Position numbers and translations under genes: made by a program
The notes under the pieces: model-generated
Told to the model about the DNA's origin: nothing
The model's input: the letters and a program-made list of their open reading frames with translations, nothing else
The model's database searches: none
In this document: positions 1-10,255 of the stretch, piece by piece
Layout: each line of letters starts with the position of its first letter
How positions within the stretch are numbered: the stretch's first letter is position 1
DNA from: Gnetum montanum
Lineage: Eukaryota > Streptophyta > Gnetopsida > Gnetales > Gnetaceae
Direction of reading: 5' to 3'
Assembly: GCA_015680685.1 (NCBI GenBank)
Contig: MNCI01037917.1
Span: 80,305-144,304 of the forward strand
Length of the DNA: 64,000 nt

Positions 1-279
1 GACACTTAAGAAAAATGTGAGAAAAAGAGTTTTCACTTCTACAAATAGGACATTGAAGAGAAACAATTCTCAACTGTTTAAAACTAGTGTTGATAGGAAG
101 ACTTTGAAAGGTAGAAGCTTTCTAAAAATCTTTCATTTTCCTCATCTAAAAGTGCAATGATAATTATGTATATTAAACCTTATTGAAATTTTTTCTTAAT
201 AAAATCATTATTTATAATCATCTGGTATGTAACTTTAGAGTTAAAAGGAAAAATAGATTTATTATCCTTCCAACAAAAT
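1..279. other. Unassigned AT-rich sequence
   Basis: No open frame or recognisable repeat end is seen. It lies just beyond the 3' end of the LINE relic that follows and may be its 3' untranslated part, but nothing shows this. Confidence 0.4.
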
Positions 280-1200
280 ATATGGAAATGCCTAATGCAA
301 AGTATTGTCAACTTTAAATACATTCTCAAGATCAAAAATTAATTGTTCAAAATCTTTTTTTCGCTTTCTATTTAAACCATAGAGGCTAGAAGCCTCCTTC
401 CATGTAATCCATCTATCATGCACATGTAGATAGAAAACTGTAGTGATACAAAATTGATTCCAACTAGTACACAATCTAGGTGCATTAATAGCCCAAGCTC
501 CTTCATTAAAAAGAAGCTTCCATGGGCTAATTTACCTAAGCATATCTTCTAAAACTGTAATATGATTGTATCTCCAATACTTACTAAGTTTACACAACGT
601 CTTCCAAATTTATTTAAGAACTAAATAACTAATGATAGAAATGGCTTCAAGAACAAAATAGTGAACAAAGTTATTAGAAGATCAACTATTATCATTTTTA
701 AGTTTTCCTTACATAAGTTTTTTTTAAAAGAAGCATCCAAACATCATCTCCATCAATGTACTTTACAAACCATTTTGTTGTAAAAAAAATACCCTTGTTA
801 TAACAATTAATGAAGCCACGTCCTTCATTTTTTTTGTTGCTAGTGCAAATATCCTAACTCTAGAAAATACTTTTCTATGTTTCTTAGTTTACCAAAGAAA
901 CCAACAAATAATGCCATCAATTCTTTCATTAAGTTTTAAAAGGAGCTCGAGAACTAGAGTACTAAATATAAGTTAATTAAAGTATCTGCATAATAACTAA
1001 AACTTTGCTAGTTAGGATGAGTTTTTTCTCTTTCTATTTATCAAGCTTCCTTTCAATTTTATCAACCACACAATACTATAAAATAGTAAGATTAGGCTTA
1101 AAAGAAAATGATATACCTAAGTGTAAGATTAGCATACTCATTGAAATCAAATTTGTGACTTACAAGCAACAAGTTGCATGCTTTGAGTAACCAAGTAATG
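280..1200 (-). pseudogene. L1-type LINE relic, C-terminal part of reverse transcriptase ORF
   Basis: Read on the minus strand with frameshifts, this stretch gives the thumb and post-RT part of a plant L1-like ORF2. GIICWFLW is the 'FLW' motif that follows the RT thumb. It is followed by a G-rich block and by FFTTKWFVKYIDGDDVW, matching the family's 'KGxGxxxxxxxxxAKW..R.....W' region. Next comes a C-terminal block ending WITWKEASSLYGLNRKR. The last part is an open frame of 60 codons at 292..474. Upstream the catalytic RT domain is missing. It is non-functional. The family assignment rests on motif order, not on a search. Confidence 0.65.
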
Positions 1201-1330
1201 CCTCACTAACATATTAAATAGGACATGAATTATTTTTAAAAAGAAAATGAAGAAAAACAATGTTATCCACCAAAATAAAATATTACATAACAACAAAATT
1301 TAAAGAGAGGAAAGAGAAGTGGGGTTGGGG

Positions 1331-1452
1331 TGCAATACACCCTAAGACATATATCCAAAATGATACTTTAGAAGTATTATAAAGGAATATAATGATGCCT
1401 CAAGTGTGATTTGAACTAGCAACCTCTTACAGAATAAGATAATGATTTAACA
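1331..1452 (-). repeat. tRNA-derived SINE-like copy
   Basis: On the minus strand a B-box-like core (agttcaaatca) follows a tRNA-like head. Downstream is a tail with atatgtctta and gtgtattgca, which recurs in the other copies near 1650, 1860, 3260 and 3660. The copy is diverged and without a clear poly-A end. Membership is inferred from shared order of head and tail. Confidence 0.5.
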
Positions 1453-1487
1453 ACAAAATTACAAATAGTATGAAGAATAACAATGAG

Positions 1488-1650
1488 GTGTTAGCTTAGT
1501 GGTAAGACACTTGATTTGGAAGCTCTAGGTCATGGGTTTAATTCTTATGGGTGATGTTGAGTTATATAAAGTTCTAATTAAACTATATATCTTGAGATGT
1601 ACCTAGGTTTCACTCATTTTAGATTCCAAGGAGGGAAGTATTGGAATCTT
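1488..1650 (+). repeat. tRNA-derived SINE-like copy with both Pol III promoter boxes
   Basis: The head contains TAGCTTAGTGG, which fits the A-box consensus TRGYNNANNNG. About 30 bases later GGGTTTAATTC resembles a B box (GGTTCRANTCC). A body follows containing atatatcttgagatgtacc, ending in ttccaa, as in the minus-strand copies nearby. It abuts an opposite-strand copy tail to tail. I see no acceptor-stem pairing that would make it a true tRNA gene. Confidence 0.6.
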
Positions 1651-1795
1651 GAAATAATTGTTATATAGGTACACCCCAAGATTAATAGTCTAATTAAAAT
1701 TTTATAACTTAGCATTGCCTATCAAAATAAATCCTATGAGATAGAACTTTTAAATTAAGAGTGTTACCACTAGGCTAAAATCTCATTATTACTAT
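1651..1795 (-). repeat. SINE-like copy, inverted relative to its left neighbour
   Basis: The reverse strand gives a head with tagcctagtgg (A-box-like) and a tail ending near ggtgtacctatat and ttccaa. With 1488..1650 it forms a tail-to-tail inverted pair separated by only a few bases. Confidence 0.5.
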
Positions 1796-1852
1796 AAGGT
1801 CATATAAAAATCTAATTTTGATTAAGAAAAGGAATTTTATCTAAGAAAATGT

Positions 1853-1935
1853 TGGAACCTAAAAGAATGACTATAAGTACATCCTAAGATATATAGCTAA
1901 CATGCTACTTTATAGGAATTTAGAAAACATAGAGA
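1853..1935 (-). repeat. SINE-like 3' fragment
   Basis: It shares ttggaacc-taaaagaatgac, the 'agtacatcctaagatatatag' block and the following atagctaaca segment with the copy at 3659..3749. The tRNA-like head is missing. Confidence 0.45.
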
Positions 1936-2052
1936 AAGTCTACATACAATCTTCATTAACTTGAAAAAGCTTATGTCAGAGTGTCTAAAAATATTGTTTG
2001 CTAGTTCTTGTGGATAAAAACATTCCTAGCTAGTTGGTTGAATTTTCACATA

Positions 2053-2169
2053 GAAAATAAATAATTATCATCATAATAGTGGGCCAAGAGATTGTCTTTT
2101 TCACTAAAATTAGTATGGGTATGTATTAGCTGGACTTTATCATGGAAAATAAATAATTATCATCATAAT
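2053..2169 (+). repeat. Short direct duplication
   Basis: A 25-base block beginning gaaaataaataattatcatc occurs at 2053..2077 and again at 2145..2169, differing only in the base before and after. The intervening sequence is less alike. It is probably a local slippage or insertion scar. Confidence 0.6.
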
Positions 2170-2409
2170 TCCAGGACAAGTGATGAACATTTTGATGTGA
2201 ATTTTTATGGGTATATAATATATTCACCAACCATCAACCCAAAATTTAAAGTTAAACAATTGTTATGGATAGGATTATTTAACATTGGTTTTGATTATTT
2301 CTCAACATAAAAATCAATTATAGAATTTCATTTATTTGAAAGATAAAAAGATTCTCTTGGTCAAATAATAGATATATATCATAAATATATAGCTAAACTA
2401 GTAAATACA

Positions 2410-3265
2410 AGATGGAATCTCCTAGTATATGCTATATATAAATGATATTATGTTGGTGGACGCAACTTTAAAAAATATTATTCCAAAAATGAAAAAGTGG
2501 AGATATGCTCTAGAATCAATAAGACTTAAAAGTAGTAGAAGTAAAACAAAATATATGGAAAGTACTTTCAATAAAAGCATAAATAATGAAATACAAGTAA
2601 TAATTCAAGGTCAAAAAGTCCCTCCCTACAAATAGTTCTACTACCTTGGATCAATGCTTCAATCAAATGGTGAAATTGATAAAGATATTAAAAACTGGAT
2701 TGAGGTAGGATGGTTAAAATGGAGATATGATAGTGGTTTTATATCTAATAAAATAATCATAATAAAACTAAATGAAAAAAAAATTACAAGACAACAATAA
2801 GGCCTTCTATCTTATATGATGTTGAATATTAGGTAATACAAAAAAAAGGCATGAACACCAAATTAGTATAATAGAAATGTGAATGCTTAAATCAATGTTG
2901 AATGTTACTAGAAGGAATAAATTATATAATTAAAATATTAGAGTAAGACTTATAATGGCTTCTATATATCAAATTATATAATAGAAATATAAGTTACAAG
3001 AATAACATCTTAGATGGTTGGGACATATGCAAGGAAAATCAAATGTTAAGTCAATAAAAAAAGGTTGCTACATCACTATTTCAAGAAAGCCACTAAAAGG
3101 AATATTAAATAGACATGGGAATAAACAATTGAAGATGATTTGAAAAAATTGCAAATAAATAAATATCTAGCTCTTCATAGAGATAAACAACAACAACAAA
3201 TCAACCACATTTTTTAGGACATAGCTAGGATGATGATGATAATTATGATTATGAGTATGATAATT
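2410..3265 (+). pseudogene. RTE-type LINE relic, RT C-terminal part and 3' tail
   Basis: A 68-codon frame at 2429..2635 begins MLYINDIMLVDAT, corresponding to the family's ML(F/Y)ADDIVLVDET catalytic motif with ADD changed to IND. It is followed by W...LES....SR.KT.YME. After a stop the frame continues as YYLGSMLQSNGEIDKD, then WMKWR-like and EMWMLKSMLNVTRRNKLYN blocks, then LRWLGHMQGKS. This is the standard order in plant RTE elements. The match ends in a gatgatgat simple tail at about 3230..3265, typical of RTE 3' ends. Both catalytic changes and stops make it dead. Confidence 0.75.
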
Positions 3266-3365
3266 AAAAGAATTATAGAGGAATGTCATAGTGCCTTATG
3301 TGTGACTTGACCTAATAACCTCTTACCTAACAAGATAATGAGTTAACAACTTAAGCCACCTAGCA
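3255..3365 (-). repeat. SINE-like copy
   Basis: On the minus strand the head tggcttaagttg (A-box-like) is followed by gaggttattaggtcaagtca (B-box-like) and by the shared atagaggaat/ataattcttt body. It sits directly after the RTE tail. Confidence 0.5.
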
Positions 3366-3658
3366 CTTGTAAAAAGGAAATTTATCAGACAAAAACAAAC
3401 AAGTTTATTATATATGATAAAAAAATATCCTAATGTCTTTGACATTTTTATTCAAAGAAAGGGCAAACAATGTTTTTTCTCTCAAAGACATTGAAATTTT
3501 TTTTTAGGCTTTATTCACAACAATGAAAAAATGGTAGAGTTTTATAACAATGATAATACATTATTTGTTTCTTTTGTTGACACAATGTAAGGGATAAAAA
3601 CATTAGCATAAGGAAAAGTTGTTGACATATAACTTATAACAAGAGATGTTTAAGGGGT
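3366..3658. other. Unassigned AT-rich spacer
   Basis: No frame or repeat end is recognised. Two short phrases, tcaaagaaagggcaaaca and tctcaaagacattgaaa, are mildly repetitive. Confidence 0.4.
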
Positions 3659-4525
3659 TATTGGAACTCAAAAGAATGACTATAGGTACACCTCAAGACA
3701 CATATAGCCAACATAATAATTTAAAAGAATTATAGAAGAATCTCACAATTGATGAACCGCGATATTGGGACCACAATATCATATCCGCAATATTGGGTCT
3801 ACGATATCGGAGCCTACCAAGCGATATTGAACATCCAATATCGAAACTTGTCTCATTGCCTATAAATAAGAGGCGGGAAAACTTGGTTTTGGCATTAGTT
3901 TCTTAGTTCCTTAACCGAACTCTTGTGGTTTTCCCTTTCCAGAGTTAGAATTATTTTTGAGTGCCTGCAGTAGGAGTCATAAAGTGAACAGATCTTTATT
4001 CNNNATTAGTTAATTGATGTTGCTTTTATTGGTTTGTTAATTTTCATAAGTAAGCACACTCAGTACAACCACTTCGAGCATACGTGGAACACTTGGTAAC
4101 CCAGTAACAATTAGTGTTTGGTAGTCCCAGTAGTGTTACACGAGAGTGGGAACAGATGCTAGTGTTAGGACTAGTTAAAACCTAGCAGATTAGTTAAATT
4201 AAATTAGTTACTTAATTATTTCACTTCTCCCTTGTAGCACCAAGACATAAACATAAAAAACATAAAAATCATTTACCTCAAGTTTACTTAACCATACAAT
4301 TGTGTTATATGAGTAAGTTTGGGAAGACAATGATCACCTAACCCATCCTTGTTCTGTGAAGGTGCATAAGCACTTAGTCCTTGGAGTTCGACTGGATCAT
4401 GCGTAATGCTCGTATTCATATGGTTGAGTGTAGGGGTACCTCGCTGCTCATCAACAATGCATCAAGCATGACTTGAACTAGTAACCTCTTATCTAATAAG
4501 ACAATGAGCTAAACACTTGGGCCAT
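3659..4525 (-). repeat. SINE-like copy split by a solo LTR
   Basis: The 3' part of the SINE (3659..3749) and its tRNA-like head (4459..4525) are separated by a 704-base solo LTR plus its 5-base target duplication. Removing the LTR and one acaat restores a continuous copy matching 3255..3365 in order. On the minus strand the head reads tagctcattg ... ctagttcaagtca. Confidence 0.65.
3750..4453 (+). mobile_element. Solo LTR, Athila-like family, TSD acaat
   Basis: It begins TGATGAACCGCG and ends GCTGCTCATCA, with perfect acaat target duplications at 3745..3749 and 4454..4458. The U3 carries repeated gatatt/aatatc palindromic motifs. A TATA box (tataaataag, from 3861) and the ctgcagtaggagtcat segment match the LTRs of the elements further on. 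Three Ns at 4002..4004 replace roughly 100 bases present at that place in the other LTRs, so the true length is nearer 0.8 kb. No PBS or interior follows, so it is a solo LTR. Confidence 0.9.
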
Positions 4526-4674
4526 TTATCACTAATAACATGGAGAGATGTTTAATTAGGAAGGGCATTGATATGGAATTCCATATAAAAGAAGTTAAAT
4601 TTAGTTATGTAAGTGGGGATAGAAAATGAATGGTGCATCAATAAAGTAGTTGTGTAATTTAGAAAAGGAAAAAA

Positions 4675-6720
4675 ATTAAATAATTATAGGTTGAATGTAT
4701 TCAACAATATTTTTTCCAAGTTTTTGGATATTATTCTAAAATCTATGATTGGAAAATGCAATAAAGAAAATAAGATAACATGCAAAGTTTCCAAGCATAG
4801 TAGCATTTTACCATAAACAATGACATTATAACATAAGGTCCACACTAAAAAAACATTTATCTTCTTTGTAGATTTCTCTAAGGTCTATGACTTAGTCATC
4901 AAGGTGTTTGAAAATTTAAAAGTTCCCAACCCACTATTATTTGTCATCTAAAAACATTACAAAGATCTATGCATTCAATTTACAAGGTAAGAATTTTATT
5001 TAATAGTTTTATTGGTGTAAAACAAGGATGTTCTCTGTTTCCTACTTTGTTTAGGCATTTTATTGATTAACTTGAAGAGTGGTTGCATAAGATATCCACT
5101 CAATTTGCAATTACAATTACATATAGTCCTATCAAACTCTTACTTTATAATAATGATGTTATTTTAATTTCAAATTCAATGGAAGGGTTGCAAGAAATGC
5201 TTAATATTCTTGATAACTTTTCTTAGTTAGTGAATGAAAATTGATGTAAAAAAAACTAAAATCATGATTTCTTATAGACATAATAAAATATACAATTTCA
5301 CTATAATAAATGAACATGGGATCATAACCTCCTCTTATAAATATATTGGCCTAAAATGTTCTTGCAATTACAAATAGGATCAATGAATTACTCAAAGAGT
5401 TCCAAGCAATATAAAAGCTTTATTTGCTTTGAAAACAAATTGTAAAAAGGAATCTATTGTCACACTCTCAAGATTAACCATAAATAAATTTATGAAATAA
5501 CTTAAGGGGCTTGATTAAATTCCTTAGAGATCCATATATTCCATATGTCAATCTTGAAATCCAAAAAATAAATCATTGGATAACCTTAAATCTCCAAGTA
5601 TGACACCTTATAATCCAATAAGCACTTAAAACACCAATAAAGAATGCATCGCTTAACAAAATTCATACAATGTTATACCAATATCATAAGCACAAATCCT
5701 TGAGATACAAGTTACAAGAGATATATAAGATAACCACATGTCCAAAAATGGGTTCTAAGATAAAATAAAAGAATAATTGGAATAAACCCCAAATATCTAT
5801 TAACATGACTTATAATCATGTTCGTGCATTATCCAAACCCAAAGAACATAAAAATATCAAATAAATAAAATATAATAAACATTAATAAAATACTAACAAT
5901 GGGCCACCACTACCCTTCTAACTTGTTTTTCACAAGAGCCACCAAACATTAGTAAATACCAAGAAATAATAATTAATAAAAGAAATGCAAAATAATATAA
6001 TTTCCAAATATGTACTAAGAGCAAGGTCTAAGGTCCAAACCTTAAGAATATAGACATAATAAAACATGTAAGCTTACAAAGAGTTCCAAGGATCATACAC
6101 AAGCTTATAAACAATATACCATGATGTATAAAAATGCCAAAGCATGTAACAAGAAGTCAAGAGTTCAAAGCTCAATACGCATGACCATAAGCATAAGAGA
6201 GATATTAGAATACACCAACACAAATTATTAGTAAACTACAATATATTATTAGCATAATGTAGTAAATATACTATTATGCTTAATATCCAAACATAAGAAA
6301 ATAAATAATGAATCTAAGATCTTAGTTTTCAAAACAATGGGATGTTACATCTATTCTAGCTTGGGATATTTAAAAGCAACTCTATCATGCCATTGTTCAA
6401 TAAACTATTCTTCATGGATGTGTTGTACAAGTCTTGGTCTACCAAACAAATATTGGACACAGATAGAAGAAATTCTAAAGCTTTAATGAATTCAAAGTGA
6501 AGAGACAAACACAATATGATATTATGTTTCTTGAAGCTAAGCAAAGATGATGCCCTTAGAAGTTGAAGATATTTGTCAATTTATAACATGCACTTATAAT
6601 CTTTCTGAATTCTCATTGGATAACTACTCCATAAAAGTAATCATGGAAACCCAAGATAAACAATGGTTTGATGAGAAAATTCTATGACTTGATAAATGAA
6701 ATATTTCAAGAGCACATTCT
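4675..6720 (+). pseudogene. LINE reverse transcriptase relic, split by a solo LTR
   Basis: In shifting plus frames the order NYRLNVFNNIFSKF..IL, FFVDFSKVYD, GVKQGCSLFPTLF, LLYNNDVILISNSMEGLQ, then YIGLKCSCNYK is seen. These are RT motifs 0 to 5 of a plant LINE. YADD is replaced by YNND, and stops interrupt the frame. The ORF is broken at 5457 by the solo LTR. It resumes at 6350 with a degraded C-terminal block that includes MMPLEVEDICQFITCTYNL, resembling the family's 'GRRPLEVEALxxxxRY' region. The 3' limit near 6720 is approximate. Confidence 0.65.
5458..6349 (+). mobile_element. Solo LTR of a second family, TSD tctat
   Basis: It starts TGTCACACTC and ends GGGATGTTACA, with perfect tctat duplications at 5453..5457 and 6350..6354. 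The 892 bases between hold no frame, PBS or polypurine tract. The TGT-ACAC...TGTTACA ends resemble plant chromovirus LTRs and are like those of the larger solo LTR at 42851. Orientation cannot be decided with certainty from the ends alone. Confidence 0.8.
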
Positions 6721-7505
6721 TTATTTAGGTTCACAAATTGGTGAAACAAATAATGTTTTAAAAAATTTGGGAAAATGGAGACCAAATAAAACATTTCTAT
6801 TTAAATAGCACAATTAGTAGAGCACAAATGGGATCTCATCATACAAAGCTAAGAATTCACCATATGAAGTCCAAACCATATGGACTAATTAACTATATCA
6901 TATAGCCAACCTTGTCCATCTAGCTACATGAACAAGAAATAAAGACATTTCTCAAAAATGCCTATAACAATCATGGTCAACTTAGAGTGACTTCACCACT
7001 AGTCGTAGTCAACCAATGATCAGTTCACCATTAGTTGTAGTTAACAAATGATCATTCCTCACTGGTAGTGGTTAATTAGTGATCAACATAGAATTCAAAA
7101 AAAGTGTCCTGAATTTAAGATTTCAAGATTTGTTTCAAGATTCTACACTTCTACTACTACAATTTTGACCATAAATGAATTCACAATGTAGATAAACCTC
7201 TAAATCATCTTACATAGGATCATGATAGTTCAATTAATAACCAATTACCAAGTTCAGGTAGATGACACAAAATTCCTTATGAAGAGAACAAATATGTGGA
7301 TTGTGCAATACAAATAGTATTGAAGATGAATACCATATTTCCTACTGAGTCATACATTTGAGCACAATAAACAAAAATGACATATTACAATTGCAAATTT
7401 CATTGATTGATTCTAAATGTTGCTAAGAATGTACATTTTGTCTATCAACTTAGAGACTTAATAAAATTTTAATTTCAGTTTTACAAATAAAGACCTTCTG
7501 CCAAC
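6721..7505. other. Unassigned intergenic DNA with a 32-base triple repeat
   Basis: No gene is seen. At 6991..7085 three imperfect units of about 32 bases follow one another. Each has a ttcacca/ctcactggtag-like start and ends aatgatca or gtgatca. Confidence 0.5.
6991..7085 (+). repeat. Three-unit minisatellite, about 32 bases per unit
   Basis: Units at about 6991..7022, 7023..7054 and 7055..7085 share the core caccactagt-gtagt-aaccaatgatca, with point differences. Confidence 0.6.
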
Positions 7506-7511
7506 TTTATT
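7506..7511 (-). terminator. Candidate polyadenylation signal for the C2-domain gene
   Basis: AATAAA on the minus strand is the only perfect canonical signal I see downstream of the stop codon, about 800 bases away. That would imply a long 3' UTR (7490..8313). Base composition of that stretch is closer to the gene than to the repeats beyond. Plants often use weaker signals, so a nearer site is possible. Confidence 0.3.
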
Positions 7512-7951
7512 AAAAAAAGGTCCATACAAGGTTTTCTAGCATATCAGCACAACGTTGTAATAATTTAATCCAAGCACTTCTATATTCATGTAACAACGTA
7601 GAAATGTAAGTCTCCGTAGAGTGTAAGTTGAATATAACCGAAAGAGACACCATAGCAGGCCTACAATGAACCAGGATTACATATACAAAGAAATGTCGAA
7701 TACTACAGACATTTAACAGCATGTCCTAATATTCATTTTGAGGAAATCAGAACAAACCATAAGGCATAAGCCATCACGCATCAGTCAAAAGTTCTAAACC
7801 ACATAAACATACAGTGACCTGATAAGGCATTGTGCTAAAAGCCTTAGGCCCAGCCAAGAGGCTCATTAACATAATATAATTAACAAACATCTCATATCAC
7901 CGAAGAAAATGCCAGGGAATCCCCAAAACATAAGATCATTTGAAACTGATT

Positions 7952-7966
7952 TCTCTCTCTCTCTCT
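7952..7966 (+). repeat. (TC)n microsatellite
   Basis: Seven to eight uninterrupted TC units lie in the presumed 3' UTR of the C2 gene. Confidence 0.8.
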
Positions 7967-8313
7967 TTTTATGGACCAATATGCTTTCAAACGGAAACAC
8001 ATGACCCCAACAGACCCAATAACATATATGTTGCTATGAGAATCTGAAATACAGAACAAATGTCATTATCGCTATACAAATCATCATCTGTCGAGCGGCA
8101 ATTAATACACAATTCAAAACCTGGGACACTTCTGAGGGAATATCAAGCAATGATACAGGCAACTGTGGACAAGCAACATGGCACATGACATTCTTGTTTG
8201 TTGTTGAAAAAGTTTGAAACAGATAGATGGAGTAAGATGCATAATGGGATATGGAACTGAAACTGAAGCTGAATATATGTATGTCACAATGAGAAATTAG
8301 CAGAGTTTTACTG

Positions 8314-10117
8314 TTACTGTTGGGAACAGTCGATCCATTTGAGCTGGAGTTCAATCACACCAGATTCAACGTTCCGAAGCCTCAAACAAAGATCCTGTGT
8401 CATAATTCCTTCAACCAGGCGGATGCAGCTCTCCTTGGCCAGACAGTTGTGCTGGCTCGGTACCAATTTCCTAATTGGGGTTACGGCCCCTGCTGCTCTT
8501 GCTGATCTTTCTTCCTCTTCTGGGCGGTTTGCCCTCGAGTTCAGCACAGACTGCATTCTCACCGATGATTGTAAAGCTTTCAAATCTACTTCCGCGTCTC
8601 CCATCTCATCGTCTGCTGTGAACGTGTCCTTATCAAACACTTGCTGCATGCATGCACACCCAAAATTAATTAATTCATTCTGTACACAAAAAAGTCAAAA
8701 CAGCTCGATCTGCATAACCCAAGTTCCCTAGGCTTGTTCCCAATTTTCAATTTAATTTAGATTTTTTAATACCGGAGTACACTTGCATAATCGTAACAGA
8801 AAACACTCTCAACAAGCATGTATTTTGGCATGTTTAATGACCAGAAAAACAAAAAACAAAAAAACGGTCTCTGGGTTCAGCTTAACGGGCCTAAATTCAT
8901 TTATATCTCAGCTCAATGATGAATGTCATATGCTAGCATATCACGAGTAATGATCCTTCCTCTTAAACTAAAGTTAGACAACGCCATGTCAGAGGATTCC
9001 GGTGGGTAAGGTTAAATTATAGACATATTCCGTAATAGGAGTTTTGGAACGGGTGCAGTAGCCAGAGAATATTAGCTTTCAGTTTAATTAAGCTTTAATG
9101 AGCTCTTTAAGTAACGTTCTAAGGTAAACTTTAATTAGCTTTCCATGCTAAGGCAGGTAAAAAATCAGTAAATCAAATAGGAGGTTCAATCAAGCTATTA
9201 CAAGGATTTAGCTCATGGATTACACAGACAAAAAGTTGCTATTTTTACATTCAGGTTAATCTCTATCAAAAGATATTGCGGTGGCTGTGTGTCCTGTTAC
9301 CCAGTAAAAAAATTTTAAAAAAAATTAAAAAATTGTTCCCAAACATGCACTACTATATCATGAAATTAACAAATCAGATAGGCAATGTCCTGTGAACTCT
9401 ACTGCATGATACAATTAAATTTCTTTTGATCGCGGGATTTAAAATACAAATTGAAGTTCCAACAGATAAATATAACTCCTTCCCTCCAGTTCCTTCATGA
9501 CAACTCCAAAAAGAAGATTACACAGTTTCATGAATGAGAAAAACAAGTGTTTAGATATATATCCAGCAGTGCTGATGGTAATATGAAAGCAACGATGCAA
9601 AATAACGCCGTTGAGAAGAGTTGAACCCGTAAACTACTAGTTTTCAGCCTAAGAATTGGCGATACGCATCGTAAAAAGCACTCCGAGGCCGAAACCTAAG
9701 AGGAAACAAATAGCCAACGGCTTTGGCCCATAGATACGGAAACCAAGATTAATCGTCCATGAATTCCATGCAATATATGTCCAGAGAGATCCATAAAATT
9801 AGGAAATGAGCGCGCGCAGTGAGGAAATTGAAATTACCAGCTTGAGCAGACGAGTAGTAGTAGCGGTCAATGAGAACGTAAGCTCTTCATCCCAAACTGG
9901 ATTGAGATTGCTCTTAATAACCCTAGTCTTGGCAATCTGCAACGAATAATCAAAATCAAAATCAATACGCAACATACAAACGAGTATTCATGGCGGCCAT
10001 ACTTACCTGAAGACCAAGCTTGAGAACCACATAAGGATCACTGCTTCTGAAATCTCTAATGGCGAGCTTGCAACCTTTGATAACCCTAACCTTGAGCAGT
10101 CCTGTAATTTCGTCCAT
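8314..10117 (-). CDS. C2-domain ABA-related (CAR)-like protein, three exons
   Basis: The exons are 10117..10007 (37 codons), 9936..9838 (33 codons) and 8643..8314 (109 codons plus TAA), all joined in phase 0 and giving 179 residues. The introns have clean borders: CAG|GTAAGT to TTGCAG, and CTG|GTAATT to ATGCAG. The protein is a single C2 domain opening GLLKVRVIKG and ending LRLRNVESGVIELQLKWID, the family's usual C-terminus. Putative calcium ligands Asp22, Asp27, Asp74, Asp76 and Asp82 are present (RDFRSSDPYV, FDKDTFTADDEMGD). In this family the domain binds acidic phospholipids with calcium, and CAR proteins recruit PYR/PYL abscisic-acid receptors to the plasma membrane. I chose Met at 10117 because the family starts just before the first strand. 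An in-frame ATG at 10186 would add 23 charged residues. The C2 part of an ArfGAP is possible, but no zinc-finger exon is seen upstream. Confidence 0.9.
8644..9837 (-). other. Intron 2 of the CAR-like gene
   Basis: 1194 bases with GT...AG borders, AT-rich, with no frame or transposon end recognised. Intron 1 (9937..10006) is only 70 bases. Confidence 0.85.
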
Positions 10118-10185
10118 GCTTTGCTTCAATTCCTTTCCCTTTCTTTCCTGTTGAATGCTGTTGCGTTCAATCTCCTGTAAACTCA

Positions 10186-10255
10186 AAAATCTTAACCTTC
10201 CGCACTATCTAATTCGCTCGAAAATCTGAACCTTCCGCACTGTTTAATTCAGAGC
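10186..10255 (-). repeat. 35-base tandem duplication in the CAR-like 5' leader
   Basis: Units 10186..10220 and 10221..10255 both start aaaatct and share aaccttccgcact and ttaattc. They lie directly upstream of the alternative ATG, inside the likely 5' UTR or core promoter. Confidence 0.75.

Noticed and set aside
1488-1560. Possible tRNA gene
   Set aside because: A and B boxes are recognisable, but no acceptor or anticodon stem can be drawn, and the segment continues into a body shared with other dispersed copies. It is a SINE-like repeat.
8339-8731. 130-codon plus-strand frame
   Set aside because: It is antisense to exon 3 of the CAR-like gene, which has a clear domain match and splice sites. 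The plus frame shows none.
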